Source: Pseudomonadota bacterium (lineage in GTDB: Bacteria > Pseudomonadota > Gammaproteobacteria > Pseudomonadales > Pseudohongiellaceae). From it: a stretch of 6,160 bases of DNA. Under the pieces are notes generated by a model. The model saw nothing but the letters and a program-made list of their open reading frames with translations. It had not been told where the DNA came from and made no database searches. A program made the translations under genes and the position numbers. Where the stretch lies: positions 1 through 6,160 of the forward strand of contig JADFOC010000174.1 in assembly GCA_022563075.1 (NCBI GenBank). The letters run 5' to 3'. Below are positions 1-5,680 of the stretch, in pieces. The number at the start of each line of letters is the position of its first letter. Within the stretch, counting starts at the first letter, position 1.

Positions 1-630
1 GGACCTCAGGTAATCCATGTGCTGCGAGGTGTCAATCTCGAAATCATGAGCGGCGATCAAATCGCAATTGCGGGAAGTTCGGGCTCGGGAAAGACGACGC
101 TGCTTAATTTGTTGGGTGGTCTGGATTTGCCCACCGCTGGATCGGTCCATGTCGCCGGCAAAAATCTGGCGCTGGTGAATGAGACGGAGCGTGGTTTCCT
201 GCGTAACCAGTACCTGGGTTTCGTGTACCAGTTCCATCATCTGCTGGGGGAGTTCACCGCCCTGGAGAACGTTTGCATGCCACTGCTGATCGCGGGAGAG
301 GGTGCCAATTCAGCCGCCGCGAAAGCCCGTGCGATGCTCGACAGAGTGGGATTGGCGGCCCGGGTGGAGCACCGACCGGCAGAATTATCCGGTGGTGAAA
401 GGCAGCGCGTGGCCATCGCCAGAGCCCTGGTTACCGAACCTCGCTGCGTGTTTCTGGATGAACCCACCGGCAATCTGGATCGGCGCACCGCCATCGAGAT
501 TCAGGAGCTGATGATGAGTCTGAACGATTCGCTGTCCATCAGTTTTGTGGTGGTAACACACGACGAACAGTTGGCAGATTCCATGCAGCGAAAGTTGCTA
601 CTCGAAGACGGCTTGTTGCATGAACGATAA
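1..630 (+). CDS. lolD: LolD, ATPase of the lipoprotein-releasing ABC transporter (5' end missing)
   Basis: LolD is the cytoplasmic ATPase of LolCDE, which extracts outer-membrane lipoproteins from the inner membrane and passes them to LolA. The frame is open to the left edge. The GTG at 19 is not the real start, because the in-frame codons 1-18 read GPQVIH and match the region before the first strand in family members. From memory of the ~233-residue E. coli protein, roughly 20 N-terminal residues are missing. All ATPase motifs are visible: Walker [10 protein letters not shown] (Lys codon 91-93), Q-loop Gln at 229-231, signature LSGGE at 385-399, Walker B ending in LDEPTGNLD (catalytic Glu codon 460-462), and the switch His in VVTHD at 559-561. 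The stretch after the Q-loop, FHHLL followed by FTALENV and MPLLI, is typical of LolD and separates it from related MacB-type and FtsE ATPases. The 3' end overlaps lolE by 11 bases, so the two are probably translationally coupled. Confidence 0.95.
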   Translation, partial: GPQVIHVLRGVNLEIMSGDQIAIAGSSGSGKTTLLNLLGGLDLPTAGSVHVAGKNLALVNETERGFLRNQYLGFVYQFHHLLGEFTALENVCMPLLIAGEGANSAAAKARAMLDRVGLAARVEHRPAELSGGERQRVAIARALVTEPRCVFLDEPTGNLDRRTAIEIQELMMSLNDSLSISFVVVTHDEQLADSMQRKLLLEDGLLHER

Positions 631-1879
631 ACCCATTGCATTTTCCCGCTACATTGCATTTCGTTATGTGAGTGTCGGCAAGCGCAGCCATCTGGTGGCT
701 TTTATGTCGGCCATCTCCATCATCGGTCTGGGTATCAGCATCGCAATCCTGATCACTGTGCTGTCGGTAATGAACGGTGTCGATCGTGAAATGCGGGAAA
801 ATGTTTTGGGAATAGTGCCACATATCACAATTAGCTCGCGGGAAAATCTAAGCGCTGACGAATGGGAAAATATTGCCGCAATCGCAGTGCGGCACCCGCG
901 CGTAATTTCCGGCACGCCAGTCATCGAACAGATGGGCGTGGTCGCCAGCCCGGCGGGCAACAAGGGCGTCCTGGTGAATGGCATAGATCCACAGGCAGAG
1001 TCAGCCAACTCGGCGATAGCTCGCTTTGTCCACTCGGGTAGTCTCAGCGCACTGCAGACCACACGCTGGGGTGTCGTCCTCGGTGAGACGCTGGCCAACC
1101 GGCTCGCCGTCGCGGTGGGCGATACTCTCGATCTGTATTCGCTGCGCGTGTCGATCAATCCTGTCACGCCACTGCCAACATTTCGAAAGTTTGAGGTGGT
1201 GGGAATCTTCAGGGTAGGCACCATCGAATTGGATAGCGAACTGATTATTATCAATCAGCGTGCGGCGAGAGCTCTGTTCAAGCTGCGCTCCCCGTACAAC
1301 GCGCTACGACTACGCACAACCGACGTGCTGCTGGCAGACCAGGTGAGATTCGAACTGCTGAGTATGCTGCCGAATGATCTGGCGATGGAGACCTGGAGCG
1401 CCAGATTTGGCAGCATCTATGAAAACATTAAATTCTCTCGCAACATCATTGGCTTCATGTTGTGGCTGCTGGTAGGTGTGGCGGCCTTCAATCTAGTGGT
1501 TAGTCTGATCATGATAGTCCGGGATAAACGCGGCGACATCGCCATCCTGCGCACCCTGGGTGCCAGTCCGGCCATGGTTAATCGGATTTTCATGTGGCAA
1601 GGTTGTTTCATCGGTCTGCTGGGAATCTTGCTGGGGGTGCTGCTGGGCGTCATTGGCTCATTGCAGGTGAGCAATTTCGCCGCCTGGATCGAGCGTCGTT
1701 TCTCCATTCAATTTCTCAACGCCGAAGTTTATCCCATCGATTTTCTGCCCTCGCAACTGAGACTGATGGATGTGGTGGTGGTGATTGCCGGGGTGTTGCT
1801 GCTTTCCCTGTTAGCGACAATCTACCCGGCCAAACGTGCGGCCGCGATTCAGCCGGCGGAAGCCCTGCGCGCAGAATAA
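620..1879 (+). CDS. lolE: LolE-type permease subunit of the lipoprotein-releasing transporter
   Basis: This 419-residue inner-membrane protein is a LolC/LolE-family permease, close to the usual ~400-415 residues. Four hydrophobic segments fit the family topology: about 25-51, 275-300, 323-349 and 383-403. A large periplasmic domain lies between the first two. Family motifs are LSVMNG followed by DRE near 48-57, AFNLVVSL at 289-296, [15 protein letters not shown] at 301-315, and YPAKRAA with PAEALR at the C-terminus. The segment [16 protein letters not shown] (365-380) recalls E. coli LolE more than LolC, and the gene follows lolD as lolE does in lolCDE operons. The ATG at 620 is preferred because the next Met (residue 30) falls inside the first membrane segment; it overlaps lolD by 11 bases and has only a weak upstream purine stretch (GAAGA, 604-608). 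A LolC-like proline-rich loop at about 178-190 leaves some doubt whether it acts as LolC, LolE or a LolF-type hybrid. Confidence 0.88.
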   Translation: MNDKPIAFSRYIAFRYVSVGKRSHLVAFMSAISIIGLGISIAILITVLSVMNGVDREMRENVLGIVPHITISSRENLSADEWENIAAIAVRHPRVISGTPVIEQMGVVASPAGNKGVLVNGIDPQAESANSAIARFVHSGSLSALQTTRWGVVLGETLANRLAVAVGDTLDLYSLRVSINPVTPLPTFRKFEVVGIFRVGTIELDSELIIINQRAARALFKLRSPYNALRLRTTDVLLADQVRFELLSMLPNDLAMETWSARFGSIYENIKFSRNIIGFMLWLLVGVAAFNLVVSLIMIVRDKRGDIAILRTLGASPAMVNRIFMWQGCFIGLLGILLGVLLGVIGSLQVSNFAAWIERRFSIQFLNAEVYPIDFLPSQLRLMDVVVVIAGVLLLSLLATIYPAKRAAAIQPAEALRAE

Positions 1880-1882
1880 TTA

Positions 1883-1921
1883 TTCACTAAATTCGCATTT
1901 CAACCGACCCTTCACTAACTT
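1883..1921 (+). repeat. Direct repeat TTCACTAA(A/C)TT, two copies
   Basis: TTCACTAA occurs at 1883-1890 and again at 1911-1918, each followed by one variable base and TT, giving 10 of 11 matching positions with a 28-base period. Both copies lie in the short gap between lolE and comEC. They could be a pair of binding half-sites or chance similarity in AT-richer spacer DNA. I recognise no known operator in them. Confidence 0.35.
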
Positions 1922-1930
1922 ATAAGCTTC

Positions 1931-1945
1931 AAGGGATTGAGGTTG
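1931..1945 (+). promoter_or_regulatory. Ribosome binding site deciding the comEC start
   Basis: AAGGG at 1931-1935 lies 7 bases before a TTG at 1943, a workable Shine-Dalgarno spacing. It is only one base from the in-frame TTG at 1937, which makes that codon unlikely. A second purine run, GAGG at 1939-1942, sits 9 bases before an in-frame GTG at 1952 and would favour that codon. No ATG is available until 1988, so translation must begin at a rare codon or much later. I prefer 1943, with 1952 as a serious alternative. Confidence 0.5.
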
Positions 1946-4333
1946 AAACGGGTGCGCCTGGCGCTGATCGCTTATTGTTTAGGATTGATGAGTGGCGCTT
2001 TGGTGTTGGACCTGCACAGCGCCCTCATACTCGCCGCTGTCTGCCTGGCTGGCAGCGCCTTGGTCTTCCTTTTGCTGGCCCGCATTCAGCGCCACCGGCC
2101 ACGCCTCGCTGCCGGCTGCATCAGTTTCATCATCGGATTCGCCTGGCACTGCCTTTGGGCAAGCGCCATCTTGCAGCAACGATTGCCCTTGGAGCTTGAA
2201 GGCATCGACATGCAAGTAGAGGGCGTGGTTCTGAGCCTGCCGTCGCAGAAACCCAACGCTCAGCAATTCAGTTTTCGCATTCTCCACGGTGAGCATGAAT
2301 TCGCAGATCGCACCGTGCTGCTCAATTATTACGGCGCTGTCTCGATCGAGCCAGGACAGCATTGGCATTTTCTGCTGCGCCTGAATCGACCCCATGGTTT
2401 TGCCAATCCGACCAGCTTCGATTACGAAGCCTGGCTGTTTCAACGAGGCATCAGCGCCAAGGGCTATGTCAGACCCAGTGAAGTAAATCGCTTACTACCC
2501 GAACAGTCGATCTCCTTGAATTCGGTGCGTTATCGCCTGCGAACGAAGTTACTCAGCATGGTGGAAGATTTTCAATTCGTCGGCATTATTCTGGCATTAA
2601 CCCTGGGCGATAGCAGCAGGTTGGCAGCCGATGACTGGCAGTTGATCAACCGCACCGGCACTAATCACCTGTTTGTGATCTCGGGTTTGCATATTGGTCT
2701 GATTGCGGCGCTCTGTTTCTGGGTAGGAAATGGCCTGCTGTGGTGCTTTCCTGCATTCGCCACGCGCCTGCCCAGACAGAAATGTGCGGCTTTTCTGGCG
2801 CTAGGCGGTGCGTTGACCTATAGCCTGCTGGCTGGCTTTTCATTATCGACGCAGCGGGCACTGGTGATGATTGCGGTGTTTATGCTAGGGAGCATGCACA
2901 GTCGGGCGACGTCGGTATCGATGCGATATTGGATTGCCATGGCTTTGGTGTTGAGTCTGAACCCGCTGGCGGCAATGAACGCCGGATTCTGGCTTTCGTT
3001 CCTGGCGGTGGCGGCGCTGTTGCTGTGCTTGAATTCACCCCGGCGTGGAAGCGAGCCGGGCGTCGCTGGTTCCTTGCGGCAGCGAATGATGGCGAATTAC
3101 ATCAAACCGCAATTGGCGGTCTTCGTGGCACTGTGTGTGCCATTAGTCTATTGGACGCAACATCTGGCATTACTCTCTCCCCTGGTCAACATGGTGGCGA
3201 TTCCCGTGGTGGGAATGCTGGTGGTACCGTTGTGCCTGTTCGCACTCGGGGTTAGTTTCGCCAACGAATCGGTGGCGCTGCTAATGCTGGCAACCGCCGA
3301 CTGGATTATGGCCGGCTTGTTCGAATGGATGCGGCTATTGCTTGAGCATGTGGGTTCCTGGTCGCAGTTTTACTTTAGCGCGGTATCGGTGCCGGTAATG
3401 CTGGCAGCAAGTACCGCTGCCGTCATTGTGTTATTACCGTCGGCCGTACCCAATCGATTGCTGGCAATACCGCTAGCGCTGCCGCTGCTCTGGCCCTCTC
3501 TGCCAGAGCCGATGGCGGCAGAATTGAGGTTGCACATACTGGATGTGGGGCAGGGTTTGGCGGTCATCGTCGAAACCAGACAGCATGTCCTGGTGTATGA
3601 CACCGGCGCAAATCTTAGCGCCGAATTTAATTTTGGCAGTGCGGTGGTGGCTCCGGTTCTCAAGCGCCTCGGTATCGAGCGGCTCGATCGGATCATCATC
3701 AGCCATGCGGACAATGATCATGCTGGTGGCTTGACCGGACTGCTTGCGCAAATTCCTGCCAACGAGCTCTTCAGTAGCAGCAGCCTGACGGGTATTAAAA
3801 ATTTCAGCCGTAGCGGGATCCCCAATGGAACCGTAAAAATAACTGCACCGTTACCGGTGATTGCTTGCAGAGAGTCAGAAAATTGGAACTGGGATGGCGT
3901 CGCCTTTCGTTTCCTGCATCCCGATGCGGCCAAGTACACGGAAAATAATAACTCCTGTGTGCTGCAAATCCATACCGGAACTCACAGTGTGTTGCTGCCT
4001 GGTGACATCGAGACCGCCGTCGAGCGACGGCTGGCGCTGCGCTATGGCGAAGGCCTGAGCAGCTCCATCCTGATAGCGCCCCATCATGGCAGTAACAGCT
4101 CTTCCAGCTATGCCTTCATCAAACTGGTGGCGCCGCAGTTTGTGGTTTTTTCGGCGGGGTACCGCAACAGCTTCCGGCATCCCACCGCCAGGACCGTGGC
4201 GCGTTATCATGAATTAGGCGCGGTATCCCTGAATACCGCCGTCACCGGCATGATCAGCTTTAGCCTCGATGCCGACTTGCCAATGCCCACGGTTTCGCGC
4301 TTCCGCGAACGCTATCCCCGTTATTGGTATTAG
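1943..4333 (+). CDS. comEC: ComEC/Rec2, DNA uptake channel for natural transformation
   Basis: ComEC is the inner-membrane channel that brings single-stranded DNA into the cytoplasm during natural transformation. From the TTG at 1943 the protein has 796 residues, normal for Gram-negative members. It opens with hydrophobic helices and a soluble DUF4131/OB-like region (about 20-190). The multi-pass Competence domain follows (about 210-500), with its conserved stretch TGTNHLF then SGLHIG near 238-252. The C-terminal metallo-beta-lactamase-like domain begins at DVGQG (534-538), followed by DTG (553-555), the metal motif SHADNDHAGG (His588, Asp590, Asp592, His593; bases 3701-3730), NNNSCVL (668-674), LLPGD (Asp688) and APHHGS (His714, His715; from base 4076). 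The metal-motif residues are present and the frame is unbroken, so the gene looks functional. Residues 73-257 contain no cysteine, so a disulfide like that reported in the N-terminal loop of Bacillus ComEC cannot form there. The start codon is uncertain (TTG 1937, TTG 1943 or GTG 1952). No pilus or ssDNA-handling competence gene is visible nearby. Confidence 0.93.
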   Translation: MKRVRLALIAYCLGLMSGALVLDLHSALILAAVCLAGSALVFLLLARIQRHRPRLAAGCISFIIGFAWHCLWASAILQQRLPLELEGIDMQVEGVVLSLPSQKPNAQQFSFRILHGEHEFADRTVLLNYYGAVSIEPGQHWHFLLRLNRPHGFANPTSFDYEAWLFQRGISAKGYVRPSEVNRLLPEQSISLNSVRYRLRTKLLSMVEDFQFVGIILALTLGDSSRLAADDWQLINRTGTNHLFVISGLHIGLIAALCFWVGNGLLWCFPAFATRLPRQKCAAFLALGGALTYSLLAGFSLSTQRALVMIAVFMLGSMHSRATSVSMRYWIAMALVLSLNPLAAMNAGFWLSFLAVAALLLCLNSPRRGSEPGVAGSLRQRMMANYIKPQLAVFVALCVPLVYWTQHLALLSPLVNMVAIPVVGMLVVPLCLFALGVSFANESVALLMLATADWIMAGLFEWMRLLLEHVGSWSQFYFSAVSVPVMLAASTAAVIVLLPSAVPNRLLAIPLALPLLWPSLPEPMAAELRLHILDVGQGLAVIVETRQHVLVYDTGANLSAEFNFGSAVVAPVLKRLGIERLDRIIISHADNDHAGGLTGLLAQIPANELFSSSSLTGIKNFSRSGIPNGTVKITAPLPVIACRESENWNWDGVAFRFLHPDAAKYTENNNSCVLQIHTGTHSVLLPGDIETAVERRLALRYGEGLSSSILIAPHHGSNSSSSYAFIKLVAPQFVVFSAGYRNSFRHPTARTVARYHELGAVSLNTAVTGMISFSLDADLPMPTVSRFRERYPRYWY

Positions 4334-4417
4334 CTTGGCATTGGCCATGAATAATCGATTCCCAGCAGGATTTTTTCGGTGCATGCCCCTGGTTTGAAGC
4401 CGCGGCCGCACGGATTG

Positions 4418-4436
4418 AATTGCAAATCAGGCAATT
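4418..4436. repeat. Inverted repeat AATTGC-N7-GCAATT in the comEC-exbB gap
   Basis: AATTGC (4418-4423) and GCAATT (4431-4436) are perfect reverse complements separated by seven bases. The AT-rich arms and lack of a following T-run argue against a terminator. The spacing would suit a dimeric DNA-binding protein, and the site lies about 65 bases upstream of the possible exbB promoter. I do not recognise the sequence as a Fur, LexA or other known box, and a 6-base match may be chance. Confidence 0.3.
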
Positions 4437-4498
4437 GGCGCTAATGCCGATAAGCATAGGGGGCTCTGCGTAATTCAGCGCGTCCGCCAGCATGATTG

Positions 4499-4507
4499 TG
4501 CTAAAGT
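4499..4507 (+). promoter_or_regulatory. Possible extended -10 promoter for exbB
   Basis: TGCTAAAGT has the layout TGn followed by a -10-like hexamer: TAAAGT matches TATAAT at four of six positions and carries the upstream TG of an extended -10 element. No convincing -35 box lies 16-18 bases further upstream. Transcription would begin around 4514, giving a leader of about 20 bases that still contains the whole exbB Shine-Dalgarno sequence. The 201-base gap after comEC makes a separate exbB-exbD-msbA transcript plausible. Confidence 0.35.
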
Positions 4508-4523
4508 AACGCGCCTGTTAAAC

Positions 4524-4528
4524 GGAGG
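4524..4528 (+). promoter_or_regulatory. Strong Shine-Dalgarno sequence of exbB
   Basis: GGAGG lies six bases before the GTG at 4535 and extends as GGAGGAAA. This near-consensus site fixes the GTG as the exbB start even though it is not ATG. The GTG at 4533 is in another frame. Confidence 0.8.
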
Positions 4529-4534
4529 AAACGT

Positions 4535-5155
4535 GTGGTAGAACTAGTAAGGGCAGGTGGCTGGTTGATGCTGCCCATTATCCTGTGCTCGGTAGTGGCG
4601 ATCGCCATCATCATCGAGCGCTTCTGGACGCTCAGCGCGGCGCGCATCACCCCAAAATACGTTCTCGCCCAGGTTTGGACCTGGCTCAAGAATAACCAGT
4701 TGGATTCCACCAAGCTGCGCGAGCTAAGACTCTCCTCGCCATTGGGCCAGATTCTGGCGGCGGGATTGTTAAGCTCCAAGTATGGTCGCAGCGCCATGAT
4801 TGACAGCATCGAACAGGCAGCGGCCCAGGTAGTACATGATCTGGAGCGTTACTTGAATACCCTGGGAACGATAGCCGCTATTACCCCTTTGCTGGGGTTG
4901 CTGGGTACGGTGGTGGGCATGATCAGAGTCTTCAGTGAAATCATGTTGCAGGGCACCGGCAATGCGAGCGCACTGGCCGGCGGCATCTCTGAAGCGCTCA
5001 TCTCCACCGCGGCCGGCCTCACTGTGGCCATCCCTACCTTCATGTTTCACCGTTTCTTCACCCGCAAAGTTGATTCCCTGGTCTTGAATCTGGAGCAAGA
5101 ATCAATCAAATTGGTGGATGCCCTGCACAGCGATAGAAAAGTCGAGGTGAAGTGA
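4535..5155 (+). CDS. exbB: ExbB/TolQ/MotA-family proton channel subunit
   Basis: This 206-residue inner-membrane protein belongs to the MotA/TolQ/ExbB family, which with an ExbD/TolR partner forms a proton-driven motor. Three hydrophobic helices are visible: about 10-28, 107-132 and 152-175. The cytoplasmic loop between the first two is large, as expected. Family signatures are TPLLGLLGTVVGMI (117-130) in the second helix and GISEALISTAAGLTVAIP (150-167) in the third, which line the channel. The short N-terminus (AGGWLMLPI at 7-15) lacks the extension seen in E. coli ExbB and matches the compact version I recall next to comEC in Pseudomonas-like genomes. The start is a GTG preceded by GGAGG. 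exbD follows after 74 bases. No TonB, TolA or receptor gene is visible, so the driven machinery is unknown. The symbol reflects the family; a TolQ-like name would be equally defensible. Confidence 0.9.
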   Translation: MVELVRAGGWLMLPIILCSVVAIAIIIERFWTLSAARITPKYVLAQVWTWLKNNQLDSTKLRELRLSSPLGQILAAGLLSSKYGRSAMIDSIEQAAAQVVHDLERYLNTLGTIAAITPLLGLLGTVVGMIRVFSEIMLQGTGNASALAGGISEALISTAAGLTVAIPTFMFHRFFTRKVDSLVLNLEQESIKLVDALHSDRKVEVK

Positions 5156-5156
5156 A

Positions 5157-5240
5157 ATGCATACAGCAGTCATTAACCAGCGACTGCGGAATGCTACCTC
5201 GATAAAATTACTCTTGGCCGAGGTATCAGGTGAAGTTTAA
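5157..5240 (+). CDS. Possible 27-codon leader peptide between exbB and exbD
   Basis: An ATG at 5157 opens a 27-codon frame that ends with TAA at 5238-5240, inside the first codons of exbD. It begins one base after the exbB stop. GAGG at 5144-5147, within the end of exbB, lies nine bases upstream and is a reasonable Shine-Dalgarno sequence. The peptide starts MHTAVINQ and ends AEVSGEV; it has no signal peptide, membrane segment or run of one amino acid suggesting attenuation. It resembles no family I know. Its likely value is positional: ribosomes translating it would pass through the inverted repeat that covers the exbD ribosome binding site. It may equally be a chance open frame. Confidence 0.3.
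   Translation: MHTAVINQRLRNATSIKLLLAEVSGEV
5195..5225 (+). promoter_or_regulatory. Hairpin burying the exbD Shine-Dalgarno sequence
   Basis: TACCTCG (5195-5201) and CGAGGTA (5219-5225) are perfect reverse complements, giving a 7-base-pair stem around a 17-base loop. The 3' arm contains GAGG (5220-5223), which sits six bases before the exbD GTG and is its only good Shine-Dalgarno sequence. In RNA the stem would block ribosome entry unless melted. Translation of the small frame at 5157-5240 runs through both arms and could do this. The structure is inferred by eye and not by energy calculation; GATA (5201-5204) can also pair with TATC (5224-5227), a weaker competitor. Confidence 0.4.
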
Positions 5241-5673
5241 ACGCAAGTTTCGGGAAGAACTGACTATCAACATCACGCCGCTGATTGATGTGGTTTTTTT
5301 GCTGCTCATTTTTTTCATGGTAACCACCACCTTTAACCGCGAGACCCGATTGCTGGTAACCCTGCCTGAAGCCGATACGGCTTTGGCCAAAAACCTGCCC
5401 AACCGGATCGAGATAGTGGTGGCACGTGATGGCAGTTATACGATAAATGGCCGCGCCCTGATCAATAACCGCCTGGAGACGCTGATGCGTGGTCTGGAAC
5501 TGGAGTCCGGTGGTGATCGATCGCTGCCCATCCTGCTCATCGCCGATGCCGAGTCTACCCATCAGGCGGTGGTCACTGCCATGGATGGCATCGGACAGTC
5601 GGGATTCACCCGCCTCAATATTGCCACGCAACGACCACAACAGGTTGAACCGCTGCGGACCGACCCCAATTAA
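5230..5673 (+). CDS. exbD: ExbD/TolR-family biopolymer transport protein
   Basis: ExbD is the single-pass partner of ExbB: its membrane helix sits in the ExbB channel and its C-terminal domain lies in the periplasm. The 147-residue protein has the expected plan: a basic N-terminus (KFKRKFR), NITPLIDVVFLLLIFF with the essential membrane aspartate at residue 20 and the helix running to about 36, then a periplasmic domain of about 110 residues. The conserved end of the fold, DAESTHQAVVTAMDGI then GFTRLNIAT (106-133), is intact. The start is a GTG preceded at six bases by GAGG (5220-5223); the preceding sequence can fold over that site. Seven bases separate its stop from msbA. The conserved aspartate implies a working proton path. 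It could be called TolR-like, because the families overlap and no TonB or TolA is in view. Confidence 0.9.
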   Translation: MKFKRKFREELTINITPLIDVVFLLLIFFMVTTTFNRETRLLVTLPEADTALAKNLPNRIEIVVARDGSYTINGRALINNRLETLMRGLELESGGDRSLPILLIADAESTHQAVVTAMDGIGQSGFTRLNIATQRPQQVEPLRTDPN

Positions 5674-5680
5674 GATCCCC

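Noticed and set aside
19..21. GTG at 19 as the lolD start
   Set aside because: Starting there would cut off the first strand of the ATPase fold; upstream in-frame codons to the window edge fit the family, so the gene simply continues to the left.
664..1254. 196-residue open frame on the - strand within the permease gene
   Set aside because: It lies wholly opposite lolE, has a low-complexity Arg/Ser/Thr-rich translation and shows no family motif. It is a shadow of the + strand coding bias.
1898..1926. Promoter with -10 TATAAG (1921-1926) for comEC
   Set aside because: The -10 matches well, but the -35 position (TTTCAA, 17 bases upstream) is poor and transcription would begin at about 1933, cutting off the comEC ribosome site.
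1979..2443. 154-residue open frame on the - strand inside comEC
   Set aside because: It is fully contained in a strongly supported gene and its translation resembles no protein family.
4336..4376. Terminator after comEC: TGGC-ATTG-GCCA stem and a later run of six T
   Set aside because: The stem has only four pairs and the T-run at 4371-4376 is more than 20 bases beyond it, with no stable stem directly before it.
4347..4397. 16-codon open frame after comEC
   Set aside because: It has no Shine-Dalgarno sequence, is very short and has no recognisable feature.
4334..4534. Fur box or other iron-responsive operator before exbB
   Set aside because: exbBD genes are often iron regulated, but I find no stretch resembling the repeated GATAAT-type Fur consensus.
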